From assembly GCA_963840785.1 (NCBI GenBank), contig CAWJAF010000009.1, forward strand, positions 92,025 to 156,024: DNA of 64,000 bases, read 5' to 3'. Position numbers and translations under genes: made by a program. The notes below the pieces were generated by a model. The model had not been told where the DNA came from and did not search any database. It saw nothing but the letters and a program-made list of their open reading frames with translations. Shown in pieces: positions 28,233 through 38,011 of the stretch. Numbering within the stretch: the stretch's first letter is position 1; each line of letters opens with the position of its first letter. This stretch comes from JALYOK01 sp963840785. GTDB taxonomy: Bacteria; Pseudomonadota; Gammaproteobacteria; Burkholderiales; JALYOK01.

Positions 28233-29418
28233 CTTACCCGATAATAGCGGGCACTTTGGGCCGTACGGTGGTATTTTTGTCGCGGAAACGCTGATGCAAG
28301 CACTCGAGCAATTACGCGTCAACTATGAGCAAATCCGCATTGATCCCGAATTCCAAGCGGAGCTTGCCTACGAGCTGAAGCACTTTGTTGGGCGCCCCAG
28401 CCCCATTTATCATTGCAAGCGCTGGTCCGAGTCATTGGGCGGTGCGCAGATATATCTGAAGCGCGAGGATCTTAATCACACCGGTGCGCACAAGGTTAAC
28501 AACACAATGGGGCAGGCGCTGTTAGCGAAGCGCATGGGTAAACCGCGCGTGATTGCAGAGACAGGTGCCGGTCAGCATGGCGTTGCGACCGCAACGATGG
28601 CGGCACGATTCGGTCTTGAATGTGTCGTATATATGGGTTCCGAAGACATTAAACGTCAAGTACAAAATGTCTACCGCATGAAGTTGCTCGGCGCAACAGT
28701 TGTACCGGTCGAGAGCGGTTCGAAGACATTGAAAGACGCATTGAACGAAGCGATGCGCGATTGGGTGACCAATGTCGAAAACACGTTTTATATTATTGGA
28801 ACCGTTGCTGGGCCGCATCCTTATCCGATGATGGTGCGCGATTTTAATTCCGTTGTCGGCAAGGAATGCCGTACGCAGATGCCCGATATGCTTGGCCGTC
28901 AGCCCGACGCGATTTTGGCCTGCGTCGGCGGCGGATCAAACGCGATGGGAATATTTTACGATTACATCACCGACGATAAAGTTCGGCTGATTGGCGTCGA
29001 AGCCGGCGGCGTCAGTCTGGCATCGGGTAAGCATGCCGCGCCGCTTTCGATGGGATCGCCGGGTATTTTGCACGGCAACAGAACCTATCTGATGCAAGAT
29101 GCGAATGGGCAGATCATGGAAACTCATTCAATCTCGGCTGGATTGGACTATCCGGGTGTTGGGCCGGAACATTCCTATCTGAAGGATTCCGGCCGTGCGG
29201 AATATGTCGCCGTCACTGACGATGAAGCGCTGCAAGCGTTTCATGATTTGTGTCACTACGAAGGGATTATCCCGGCGTTGGAGTCCAGCCACGCAACGGC
29301 CTATGCGGCGAAGATTGCACCAACGATGGGCAAGGATAAAGTGTTGCTAGTGAATTTATCCGGGCGTGGAGATAAAGATATGCATACCGTTGCCCAAGCT
29401 TCAGGCCTTCAACTTTAA
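28219..29418 (+). CDS. trpB: Tryptophan synthase beta subunit
   Basis: Condenses indole and serine with pyridoxal phosphate. 399 residues. The PLP lysine is in LNHTGAHKVNN; the catalytic Glu lies in AETGAGQHG; the phosphate loop GGGSNAMG and the C-terminal LSGRGDKD are present. The ATG at 28219, preceded by GAGG, overlaps the end of trpF. trpA starts 37 bases after the stop. Confidence 0.96.
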   Translation: MRMYDLPDNSGHFGPYGGIFVAETLMQALEQLRVNYEQIRIDPEFQAELAYELKHFVGRPSPIYHCKRWSESLGGAQIYLKREDLNHTGAHKVNNTMGQALLAKRMGKPRVIAETGAGQHGVATATMAARFGLECVVYMGSEDIKRQVQNVYRMKLLGATVVPVESGSKTLKDALNEAMRDWVTNVENTFYIIGTVAGPHPYPMMVRDFNSVVGKECRTQMPDMLGRQPDAILACVGGGSNAMGIFYDYITDDKVRLIGVEAGGVSLASGKHAAPLSMGSPGILHGNRTYLMQDANGQIMETHSISAGLDYPGVGPEHSYLKDSGRAEYVAVTDDEALQAFHDLCHYEGIIPALESSHATAYAAKIAPTMGKDKVLLVNLSGRGDKDMHTVAQASGLQL

Positions 29419-29455
29419 CGTTACCAGAAAAATTTATAAGAAATATTAATCTCAC

Positions 29456-30262
29456 ATGTCACGCATCGCCGCAACGTTTTCCAAACTAAAAGAGCAGCGC
29501 AAAAAAGCCCTTATTCCATTTGTAACATCCGGCGATCCCTCGCCAGAACTGAGCGTGCCGCTGATGCATGCGATGGTCAAAGCGGGCGCTGATATTATTG
29601 AGTTGGGGATTCCATTTTCCGACCCAATGGCTGATGGCCCAGCGATCCAGCGCGCCAGTGAACGCGCAATTAAAAATGGCGTGGGCGTGCGAAACGTTTT
29701 GGACTATGTCACCGAATTTCGCAAAACCAATGACGTTACGCCCGTGGTGTTAATGGGCTACGCCAATCCGATCGAGCATATGGGATACGAATTGTTTGCC
29801 ATTGCGGCACGCGCCAGTGGTGTGGATGGCGTCTTGGTGGTGGACTATCCGCCGGAGGAAGGCGGCGATCTTTTTAAATATTTGGATGCCCATCAATTGG
29901 ATCCGATTTTCTTGTTGGCGCCTACATCAAGTGACGCACGAATCGCCGCGGTCGGGAAATTGGCTCGCGGTTACGTTTATTACGTGTCACTTAAAGGGGT
30001 TACGGGCGCAGCGAATATCGACTTAACCGAGGTCGCGGCCAAGTTGCCGCAAATCAAATCGGCTACCAATCTACCGGTCGGGGTCGGTTTCGGTATTCGT
30101 GATGCCGCGACGGCGAAATCAGTTGCCGGTATTGCCGACGCTGTTGTAATCGGTAGCCGAATTATTCAAGAAATCGAGAGCTCCAACGCGGCCAACGTGC
30201 TGGAAAACGTTGCACAACTTCTGAGTGGAATCCGTACTGCAATGGACAGCAACCGTCCATGA
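29456..30262 (+). CDS. trpA: Tryptophan synthase alpha subunit
   Basis: Releases indole from indole-3-glycerol phosphate and passes it to TrpB. 268 residues. ELGIPFSDPMADGPAIQ holds the catalytic Glu and Asp region; YVSLKGVTGA and GFGIRDAATA form the phosphate site. Overlaps accD by 4 bases (ATGA), so translation is coupled. Confidence 0.95.
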   Translation: MSRIAATFSKLKEQRKKALIPFVTSGDPSPELSVPLMHAMVKAGADIIELGIPFSDPMADGPAIQRASERAIKNGVGVRNVLDYVTEFRKTNDVTPVVLMGYANPIEHMGYELFAIAARASGVDGVLVVDYPPEEGGDLFKYLDAHQLDPIFLLAPTSSDARIAAVGKLARGYVYYVSLKGVTGAANIDLTEVAAKLPQIKSATNLPVGVGFGIRDAATAKSVAGIADAVVIGSRIIQEIESSNAANVLENVAQLLSGIRTAMDSNRP

Positions 30263-31134
30263 GTTGGTTCAAGAAATTACTCCCGCCACGCATCAAGCGC
30301 GACGCTGGCGCCGGAAAGAAGGCGACCGTTCCGGAGGGGTTGTGGATTAAGTGCTCCTCCTGCGATGCGGTGTTGTATCGTGCAGACCTCGAAAAAAATC
30401 TAAACGTTTGCCCGAAATGCAGTCATCACAATCGGCTTGGCGCCCGTGCTCGCCTTGAATTGCTGTTGGACGAAGAAACGCGATTTGAAATCGGCGCGGA
30501 TATTTATCCCGTCGATAGCTTGAAGTTTAAGGACAGCCGAAAGTACCCGGAGCGCCTGGAAGAAGCGCAGAAATCGACCGGTGAAACCGATGCGTTAGTC
30601 GTCCTGCAAGGCACGATAAAGTCGGTGCCTTTGGTCGCTGCCGCGTTTGAGTTCGATTTCATCGGCGGCTCGATGGGGTCTGTGGTCGGCGAGCGCTTCG
30701 CCCAAGGTGTTGAGGCGGCCATTGAGCAGCGACTTGCGTTCGTTTGTTTTTCGACGAGTGGCGGCGCGCGCATGCAGGAAGGCTTGTTTTCGTTAATGCA
30801 GATGGCGAAAACAAGCGCTGCGCTCGCATTACTCGCTGAAGCGAAATTGCCCTATATCTCGGTGCTCACCGATCCGACCATGGGCGGCGTATCCGCAAGC
30901 TTCGCGATGTTCGGCGACGTAAATATCGCCGAACCTGGCGCCCTGATTGGATTTGCAGGCCCTCGCGTGATCGAGCAAACGGTGCGCGAGACGTTGCCCG
31001 ATGGCTTTCAACGTGCCGAATTCTTGCTGGAAAAAGGCGCGATCGATATGATCGTCGACCGTCGCGAAATGCGCGATAAATTGGCGAGTCTGATCACCCT
31101 GATGATGCGACAACCGGCCCTTGCTGCGACCTAG
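30259..31134 (+). CDS. accD: Acetyl-CoA carboxylase carboxyltransferase beta subunit
   Basis: Part of the carboxyltransferase that makes malonyl-CoA for fatty-acid synthesis. 291 residues. The N-terminal zinc ribbon is seen (CSSCDAVLY and CPKCSHHNR), followed by the crotonase-fold blocks FDFIGGSMGSVVG and STSGGARMQEG. Coupled to trpA upstream and to folC, which starts at the next base. Confidence 0.96.
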   Translation: MSWFKKLLPPRIKRDAGAGKKATVPEGLWIKCSSCDAVLYRADLEKNLNVCPKCSHHNRLGARARLELLLDEETRFEIGADIYPVDSLKFKDSRKYPERLEEAQKSTGETDALVVLQGTIKSVPLVAAAFEFDFIGGSMGSVVGERFAQGVEAAIEQRLAFVCFSTSGGARMQEGLFSLMQMAKTSAALALLAEAKLPYISVLTDPTMGGVSASFAMFGDVNIAEPGALIGFAGPRVIEQTVRETLPDGFQRAEFLLEKGAIDMIVDRREMRDKLASLITLMMRQPALAAT

Positions 31135-32403
31135 TTGATTGCCCCATTGGCCGCAAAGACGCTCGCCGATTGGCTGCTTCATCTCGAAAATCTTCACCCT
31201 AAGTCCATAGCCCTAGGCCTTGAGCGCGTAAATGATGTCAAGTCGCGCCTCGCTTTAAATTCGTCGTGTATCGTAATTACCGTGGGTGGAACCAATGGCA
31301 AAGGTTCAACTTGCGCAATGCTGGAAAGCATCCTTGGAATCGCCGGGTACCGGATCGGTCTATATACCTCGCCGCACCTGTTGCGCTACAACGAGCGGGT
31401 TCGCATTGACCGCGAGCCTGTTGACGACGCAAGTCTGTGTGCGGCGTTCCAAGCAGTTGAGGTTGCACGATTCGATACACCGCTAACCTATTTTGAGTTT
31501 GGTACGCTCGCGGCGATGTTTCTATTTTTCCAGCGCAAGGTAGACGTGGCAATTTTGGAAGTGGGGTTAGGCGGGCGCTTGGATGCGGTCAATGCGTTCG
31601 ACGCCGACTGCGCCATTGTGACCAGCATCGGATTGGATCACACCGAATATCTCGGTTCGACGCTCGACGCGATTGGAACCGAAAAGGCAGGGATATATCG
31701 TTCGGCGAAACCCGCGCTGTTTGGCGACGATAATGTCCCGGCGACAATCGTCGAACATGCGCGACAAATTGGCGCCGACTTTCAGCGCTTCGGCGCGGAG
31801 TTCAATTTTTCCAGGCAAGACACGCAGTGGCAGTTTTATGGTCGCCGTGGCAATCACCATGGATTGCCTTATCCCGCGTTGCGTGGCGGTTACCAGCTTA
31901 AGAATGCAAGCACCGCGCTAGCCGCTCTCGACGAGCTTAAAGATAGGCTGCCAGTGACTTTGCAAGATATCAAGCGTGGCTTGCTCGAGATCGATCTGCC
32001 GGGCCGTTTTCAAGTCTTGCCAGGCCAACCCACTGTGATTTTGGATGTGGCACATAATCCGGCAGCCGTAGTGGTTTTGGCGCAGCAACTTGGGCATATG
32101 GGTCGTTTTCGTCAAACCCACGCGGTATTCGGCATGCTCAAAGATAAGGATATTGCCAGCGTCATCGGCATGATGGAGAAACTAGTCGATGTATGGCATC
32201 TCGGTACGATAGAGTCCGCGCGCGGCGCTACCGCAGAAGAATTGTTAACTCACCTCGCCGTATTTGGCGCAACGAGCAAAGCAAAATGCTATCAATCCAT
32301 TGCGCTCGCCTTTGCATCGGCCTGTCGTGCTGCGTCCCAAGATGATAGAATTATTGTCTTCGGCTCTTTTTATACCGTTGCTGAAGTACTTAGGCAACTT
32401 TAA
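31135..32403 (+). CDS. folC: Folylpolyglutamate / dihydrofolate synthase
   Basis: ATP-dependent ligase adding glutamate to dihydropteroate and folates. 422 residues with a TTG start directly after the accD stop. The P-loop is TVGGTNGKGST, then YTSPHLLRYNERVRI and the ligase motif DVAHNPAAV. The N-terminal ATPase and C-terminal ligase domains are both complete. Confidence 0.93.
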   Translation: MIAPLAAKTLADWLLHLENLHPKSIALGLERVNDVKSRLALNSSCIVITVGGTNGKGSTCAMLESILGIAGYRIGLYTSPHLLRYNERVRIDREPVDDASLCAAFQAVEVARFDTPLTYFEFGTLAAMFLFFQRKVDVAILEVGLGGRLDAVNAFDADCAIVTSIGLDHTEYLGSTLDAIGTEKAGIYRSAKPALFGDDNVPATIVEHARQIGADFQRFGAEFNFSRQDTQWQFYGRRGNHHGLPYPALRGGYQLKNASTALAALDELKDRLPVTLQDIKRGLLEIDLPGRFQVLPGQPTVILDVAHNPAAVVVLAQQLGHMGRFRQTHAVFGMLKDKDIASVIGMMEKLVDVWHLGTIESARGATAEELLTHLAVFGATSKAKCYQSIALAFASACRAASQDDRIIVFGSFYTVAEVLRQL

Positions 32404-32415
32404 CGTATTTCCTTT

Positions 32416-32982
32416 ATGCCCCCTCCTATCGGTGACGACGAACTCAAACTCAAACAACGAGCGCGACGCCGCCTCATCGGCGCGACTGCGTTGTTATTTG
32501 CACTCGTGTTGTTTCTACCGACATTGCTGGACAGAGAGCCTAGACGTCCAACGAATGACATCTCGGTGCACATCCCGGCACCACAGCAAACACCGACAAA
32601 CCCCGAACTAGCGCCGCAGGAGCCTGATGCCACGCCAACGGTTATTCCGTCAACGATACCAGAACCGAGTAGGCCCGTGGAAGCTGCGACGGAGCCCGCG
32701 CCACCATTGGTTGAACAGCCCGTTATACCATCGGTGAAACACGGCTTCTTCGTACAGGTGGGGGTTTTTTCCAAGTCAGAAAATGTGAAATCCGTGCAGG
32801 CGAAACTGAAAAAAAATGGCATGACAGCGATCGTCGAGTCAATCAAAACGTCCGGCGGGAGCCGAACCCGCGTTCGAGTCGGGCCATTCGACAATCGCAA
32901 CCAAGCCGACGAGGCGTTGTCGAAAGTAAGGCAATTTGGCGAAAAAAACGCGGAAGTTGTTAAAGTCGAGCGGGCACGATAA
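32416..32982 (+). CDS. SPOR-domain cell-division protein (DedD-like)
   Basis: 188 residues: a short cytoplasmic start, one membrane segment (LIGATALLFALVLFLPTLL, about residues 19-37), a Pro-rich periplasmic linker, and a C-terminal SPOR domain from about residue 112 (GFFVQVGVFSKSENVKSVQ ... VRVGPFDNRNQADEAL). SPOR domains bind septal peptidoglycan. The position between folC and cvpA is the usual one for dedD in this gene order. Confidence 0.85.
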   Translation: MPPPIGDDELKLKQRARRRLIGATALLFALVLFLPTLLDREPRRPTNDISVHIPAPQQTPTNPELAPQEPDATPTVIPSTIPEPSRPVEAATEPAPPLVEQPVIPSVKHGFFVQVGVFSKSENVKSVQAKLKKNGMTAIVESIKTSGGSRTRVRVGPFDNRNQADEALSKVRQFGEKNAEVVKVERAR

Positions 32983-33003
32983 TTCCTCGAGTCAAAAACA
33001 CCC

Positions 33004-33528
33004 ATGACCCTGTTTGATTATTTTGCAATCGCGATCGTCGGTATTTCCATGCTGTTAGGGCTAATGCGCGGCGCGGTCAAAGAAGTATTTTCGTTGGCAT
33101 CTTGGGTCATCGCGTTTATTGTAGCCAAAATCTTTAGCGTTCAATTTGCGCGCGTGTTTGAATCCGCGGTCGCAAATTCGTCGTTGCGCTTGCTAACGGC
33201 GTTTATCATTTTGTTCATCCTTACCCTAATCGTAATGTCGTTGATCAGTTTATTGATCGCCACGGCAATAAAAAAAATCGGTCTCGGGCCGCTCGATCGC
33301 TTGCTCGGTACTTTTCTTGGATTATTGCGAGGTATCTGATCATGTTGATGTTGGTTGTGCTCGGTGGCATGACGGCACTGCCGCAACAAAACGATTGGCG
33401 CAATGCGTTTACCAGCGGTTGGTTCGAGTCCTTAGCAGTCGCTGTTAAACCCTGGCTACCGGACGCGATGGCAAAACGAATTCACTTCGGCGCCGGCGCT
33501 GCCGAACCAGTCGAAATAGCGGAAATTA
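33004..33528 (+). CDS. cvpA: CvpA family membrane protein (frameshifts near 33337 and 33520)
   Basis: CvpA is an inner-membrane protein needed for colicin V production in E. coli, with a broader role in stress. Four hydrophobic segments and the loop KKIGLGPLDRLLGTFLGLLRG identify it. The frame stops at 33339 within that last segment, yet one frame over the protein continues (MLMLVVLGGMTALPQQNDW). One missing base explains this. A second shift is needed to stop before purF (TAA 33526-33528 is available), so the end is approximate. Confidence 0.72.
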
Positions 33529-33532
33529 AAAC

Positions 33533-35004
33533 ATGTGTGGAATTATTAGGCATTGTCGGAAAAGGCCCGGTCAATCAGTTGTTATACGATGGTTTCAAGT
33601 GCTACAACATCGCGGCCAGGACGCGGCCGGCATCGTCACTGCCAATGGCAACGCGTTTAACATGCACAAGGGCGGTGGTCTGGTGCGCGACGTATTTCGC
33701 ACACGCAATATGCGCGCTGCTGGTCGGCGAAATGGGTATCGGCCATTGCCGTTATCCCACTGCCGGCTCGGCATTTTCCAATGCCGAAGCGCAGCCATTT
33801 TACGTGAATTCGCCGTTCGGCATTGTGCTCGGGCCATAACGGCAACTTGACCAACACCGAACAGCAGCGCCGCGAATTGTTCCGCCAAGATTTACGCCAC
33901 GTCAACACCAACTCCGATTCCGAAGTGTTGCTTAACGTTCTTGCGCATGAATTGCAAGATGCCGCCGCCGGTTTTCGTCTCACGCCCGATGCAATTTTCA
34001 GCGCAGTGGCCGGCGTGCATCGCCGCTGTCGCGGCGCCTACGCGATCGTCGCCATGATCGCAGGCTACGGATTCTGGCCTTTCGCGACCCGTTCGGCATT
34101 CGGCCACTCGTGATCGGCTACAACGAAACGCCTAAAGGCCGGGAATACATGGTTGCCTCGGAAAGCGTCGCGATCGATACCTGGGTTTTCAATTGCTGCG
34201 CGACGTCGCGCCAGGCGAGGCAATTTTCATTGACGAAGAGGGCCGTTTTGCCAGCCGTCAATGCGCGATCAAGCCGATTCATCATCCGTGTATTTTTGAA
34301 TATGTTTATTTCGCGCGACCCGATTCCGTCATGGATGGCATATCGGTTTATGAAACTCGCTTGCGCATGGGCGAACAATCTGGCGGAAAAAATTAAGCGA
34401 GTCGCGCCCGATTTGCGATGCGGATATCGTCATTCCGATCCCCGACACCAGCCGCCCCAGCGCGATGCAATTGGCGACGCGATTGGGTTTGCCCTATCGC
34501 GAAGGATTCATCAAAAATCGCTATATCGGTCGCACGTTCATCATGCCAGGCCAATCGGAGCGGCGAAAATCCGTGCGGCAAAAATTGAACGCGATTGCGA
34601 TGGAATTTAAGGATCGCAATGTATTGCTGGTTGACGATTCGATCGTGCGCGGCACAACCAGCCGCGAGATCGTGCAAATGGCGCGAGATTGCGGCGCAAA
34701 GAAAGTTTATTTCGCCTCGGCTCGCCGCCGGTACGTTTTCCCAACGTGTACGGCATCGACATGCCGACTAAGCATGAATTCATCGCCACCGGCCGCAGCG
34801 ATGAAGAAATCGCGCGCGAGATCGGCGCCGACGCGGTGTTCTACCAGGACTTGATCCGCGCTCATCGATGCGGTGCGAGCCAGCAACCCCAGCATCACCC
34901 ATTTCGATACTTCGTGCTTTGACGGCAACTACATAACCGGTGACGTGACACCGGAATATTTGGCAGGGCTGGAAGAAACGAGGGCCGATAGCGAGCGCCA
35001 ATGA
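33533..35004 (+). CDS. purF: Amidophosphoribosyltransferase, frame broken about ten times
   Basis: First enzyme of purine synthesis. Conserved PurF sequence is readable along the whole span but in alternating frames: MCGII (with the N-terminal catalytic Cys), IVGKGPVNQLLYDG, LQHRGQDAAGIVTANG, MGIGHCRYPTAGS, HNGNLTNTEQQRRELF, YMVASESVAIDT, FARPDSVMDGISVY, RNRYIGRTFI-type NRYIGRTFIMPGQ, the PRPP loop VLLVDDSIVRGTT, YGIDMPTKHEFIA, SCFDGNYITGDVTPEYL. About ten single-base shifts separate them. Because PurF is needed for purine synthesis and the sequence between shifts is perfectly conserved, I think the shifts are sequencing errors, not decay. Start ATG 33533, stop TGA 35002-35004. Confidence 0.8.
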
Positions 35005-35084
35005 AAACTCATTTATCCTCATTCCAACTGGATTTGGGATTAAGTATTGTCGATTAGATTTTTTAACCGTTTCTGGAGAGAAAA

Positions 35085-35666
35085 ATGGAACACAAATTAC
35101 CCGAATTACCCTATGCGATGGATGCGTTACAGCCGCATATTTCCAAAGAAACTTTGGAGTTTCACTACGGCAAGCATCATCAGACTTATGTCACGAATCT
35201 GAACAACCTCATCAAAGGTACGGAATTCGAAAACATGGCCCTGGAAGAAATCGTCAAGAAGTCTGCCGGCGGCATGTTCAACAACGCCGCGCAGATGTGG
35301 AACCATACATTTTATTGGTATTGCTTGAAACCCAGCGGCGGCGGCCAACCGAGTGGCGCTTTGGGGGACGCGATCAATAAAAAATTCGGCTCGTTCGACG
35401 AATTCAAAAAGCAATTTACCCAGACTTGCGTCACGACCTTCGGTTCCGGTTGGGGCTGGTTGGTGAAAAATGCCGATGGTTCGATCGAACTAATGAGCAC
35501 CTCAAACGCCCAAAGCCCGATGACGTCCGGAAAAACCGCGTTACTGACTTGCGACGTCTGGGAACACGCCTATTACGTCGATTATCGTAATCGCCGTCCC
35601 GACTACGTGGCTGCTTTTTGGAATTTAGTAAATTGGGATTTTGTCGCTAAGAATTTTGCTGGCTAA
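35085..35666 (+). CDS. sodB: Superoxide dismutase, Fe type
   Basis: 193 residues, cytoplasmic, converts superoxide to oxygen and peroxide. Metal ligands are visible: His in LEFHYGKHHQTYV, His in MWNHTFYW, and Asp and His in DVWEHAYYVDYRN. The iron form is favoured by overall similarity to bacterial FeSOD (FNNAAQMWNHTFYW). GGAGAG precedes the ATG. A strong terminator follows. Confidence 0.95.
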   Translation: MEHKLPELPYAMDALQPHISKETLEFHYGKHHQTYVTNLNNLIKGTEFENMALEEIVKKSAGGMFNNAAQMWNHTFYWYCLKPSGGGQPSGALGDAINKKFGSFDEFKKQFTQTCVTTFGSGWGWLVKNADGSIELMSTSNAQSPMTSGKTALLTCDVWEHAYYVDYRNRRPDYVAAFWNLVNWDFVAKNFAG

Positions 35667-35683
35667 ATCAGCCCCAGGCAATG

Positions 35684-35713
35684 AAAAAGGCCGCTTAGTG
35701 CGGCCTTTTTTAT
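35684..35713 (+). terminator. Rho-independent terminator after sodB
   Basis: AAAAAGGCCGC, 4-base loop TTAG, TGCGGCCTTTTTT: a strong GC stem with a T-run and flanking A-run, so it may work in both directions. Confidence 0.9.
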
Positions 35714-35884
35714 TGCTCGAGCCAGCGACCGCACTGCGCTTGCGTGCTGGAGGCGGGTGCCTGAAGATCCGCTCCCTGATTGGGCTGCAGGCAGATGTTA
35801 AAAAAGTTCCTCGAAACCCACAGCCACATTGACAATCCAAGGCCTTGAACTACGCTCAAATTTACAACAACAAGAAAGCTGCAC

Positions 35885-36322
35885 ATGGGCATGTCATTTT
35901 TGGGCGCGTTGATCGCGTTAGCTGGAATTATATTCGTGGCTTTTATCTGGTTTAGCCCTAGTCATCGGCTCGCAAGGTGGGCCAATCAAGCCCATCGCTG
36001 GGACTATGCGACCGCCAACGCGCGTTTCCAAGAAGCACGTCGCACGGTGGTCGCGCAGCTTCGTCATCCTCAAGGCGCAACGGGTCAAGATTTATCGGAC
36101 GCGGCCTTTGTTCTCGCCGTCGCCTGTACCGACCGGATTAATGAACTCAACGGCAAAGCGCATGGCCCGGTGCACCACGACAAACTCCGCCGTACCTTAA
36201 TGCGAACGTTTCAACGTGACGCAGCATATTGGGTCGCCGGCGAGTATGGCATTGAGGCCCTGGGCGGCGATCAAGAGCCCGCGCTGTTTGCTGGGCAACG
36301 CAACCGTGCTGGCGCGCGTTAA
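35885..36322 (+). CDS. Hypothetical protein with N-terminal membrane anchor
   Basis: 145 residues. One N-terminal membrane segment (FLGALIALAGIIFVAFIWF), then a soluble mostly helical region (WANQAHRWDYATANARFQEA). No family recognised. It stands alone, followed by the convergent phyH gene 10 bases away. Confidence 0.55.
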   Translation: MGMSFLGALIALAGIIFVAFIWFSPSHRLARWANQAHRWDYATANARFQEARRTVVAQLRHPQGATGQDLSDAAFVLAVACTDRINELNGKAHGPVHHDKLRRTLMRTFQRDAAYWVAGEYGIEALGGDQEPALFAGQRNRAGAR

Positions 36323-36331
36323 AACGAGCCG

Positions 36332-37207
36332 CTAGTTCGCAACGACGTCGAAATAACGCCGGCCGACGACCGCCTGATTTTCGTAAATCGAACCTTGATT
36401 CAGCGCGGGCGGGTAGGGCATCCGGATCGAACCGGGCGTTGTGCGCGGCTCGACCGTCGGTTCACCGCAGATCATGCGGCTGTCGAATTCTTCTAAATTA
36501 CTCCAATTGACCAGCGGCCAAGCATCAGCGGCCGAACATTCATAAAGCAACAATTGCCGCGGCCGATCTGAAGTATTTTGTGCCGAGCCATGTACTAATC
36601 GAACGTGATGAAACGAGCAGGAGCCGGCTGTTCCTGTTGCTGATAACGCGGATTTGAAATTCGAGCGGGACGGCTGCTGGATCGATCGCGCCGCAAAAGC
36701 GACCATCGGCATGGTGATCGTAGGTCGGGCCTTTGATGGGATGCCGGGCAAGAAGAGCATCGGGCCGTTTTCATCGCAACACGTCATCCAGCATCACGCC
36801 AATCGCCAAAATATCGTCGTTGGTATGGGGATAAAACGCCCAGTCCTGATGCCACTCCACCGGTGAGCCGTAGCGCGGTGCTTTGATATTGAGTTTCGAG
36901 CCGTGTAGGCGCACGTTCGGGGCCGAGCAGTTTGGTAAGAATCGCTCACCATGCGCGGCGATTTCACCAAATCCCAAAATAGCTTTTAATGACGTGGGGC
37001 TTTTTAATTCGCCGTACGCGCGGATTATCCGGCGTATGGGTCGGCTCGAAATCGTAGATGTCGTCGTGTGTCGGTTTGCCTCTCGCGTTAGCGAGGATGT
37101 CGTCGATGATGTTGCGCGCAGACTTCAGCTGAGCCGGATCCAATACATTTTCGACGATGATGCAGCCTTCCTCGTGATAGCTGTGCCACATCTTGTGCGG
37201 AAATCAT
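36332..37207 (-). CDS. Phytanoyl-CoA dioxygenase (PhyH) family protein (several frameshifts)
   Basis: Fe(II)/2-oxoglutarate oxygenase of the PhyH family. Readable in three frames: YHEEGCIIVENVLDPAQL at the N-terminus, then EWHQDWAFYPHTNDDILA with the H-x-D metal motif, then MLFLPG and SFHHVRLVHGSAQN with the distal His. The best start is ATG 37207 (MISAQDV), with shifts near 37190, 36970, 36780 and 36690. About 290 residues when joined. Substrate unknown. The DUF3530-like hydrolase gene ends 12 bases upstream, so they probably form one unit. Confidence 0.7.
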
Positions 37208-37219
37208 GTTCGCCTCTCG

Positions 37220-37998
37220 CTATTTTTGCGCGGTGTTTGCTGCCAATGTTTCGTCGAAAAATTTTAGCACGTGGCCGATTAATTGTTTTTCGTGGCCCTC
37301 GAAAAAATGTTCTGCGCCGGGTTCCATGACTTGCCGTGAGCCTTTCGCTTTCACGTGCTGCCAATTCCTTAATGCGTTCGTCAACATACCAAAGACGACG
37401 TTATAGTCCTTTTCCGCGTAAAGGTCGAGTACCGGAACGGGAATATGAATCGGCTTATCGTAGGTGCCGTGCACAATACCAATGGATGCCCAAGCAAACA
37501 ATGCCGGATTGTCCTCATCGCGCCAAAGATACTCATTCACCATGCGCGAGCCAAGGCTGTGGCCGACAAACGCGATGCGCTTGTATCCTTTGTCTTGCAA
37601 ATATTTTATACCTGCGTAAATGCGCTCTACCGCTTCGGGAAACAACGGCTCGTAATGAGTGAATTTCGCTGCCGGCGATAGCACCACTTGTTGAATCGAC
37701 AACGTCGTATAGCCATGGTCGGGTAGGGCAGAGCGCAGTGGGCCGACCACTTCGTAATCCGGATGCCAGCCGCGGCCGTGAACCAAGATGATGGCTGCTT
37801 TCGGGTCTTTCGGCGCTCCGTTAGCAAGCTCAAGAATTTAATGCCGGACTTGGTTTTGAGATAAACCGGATCGCCAACAACTACATTTGGCAGAATCTCA
37901 TCGGCCCATTTTTTTTCGCGGGCGTAGTCCGGCGGCGTATCTTCCGCGAGTGCCGGAAAGGCGAAACAAAACAAAATTAGCGCGATGAGTTTTTTCAT
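37220..37998 (-). CDS. Exported alpha/beta hydrolase, DUF3530-like (frameshift near 37830)
   Basis: A signal peptide (MKKLIALILFCFAFPALA) begins at 37998. After a frame change near 37830 the protein continues with LVHGRGWHPDYEVVGPL and the nucleophile elbow VGHSLGSRMVNEYL, then a C-terminal His (EPGAEHFFEGHEK). Looks like a periplasmic alpha/beta hydrolase of the DUF3530 type. About 260 residues once repaired. Transcribed with phyH. Confidence 0.7.
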
Positions 37999-38011
37999 AG
38001 GTCCTTAACGA

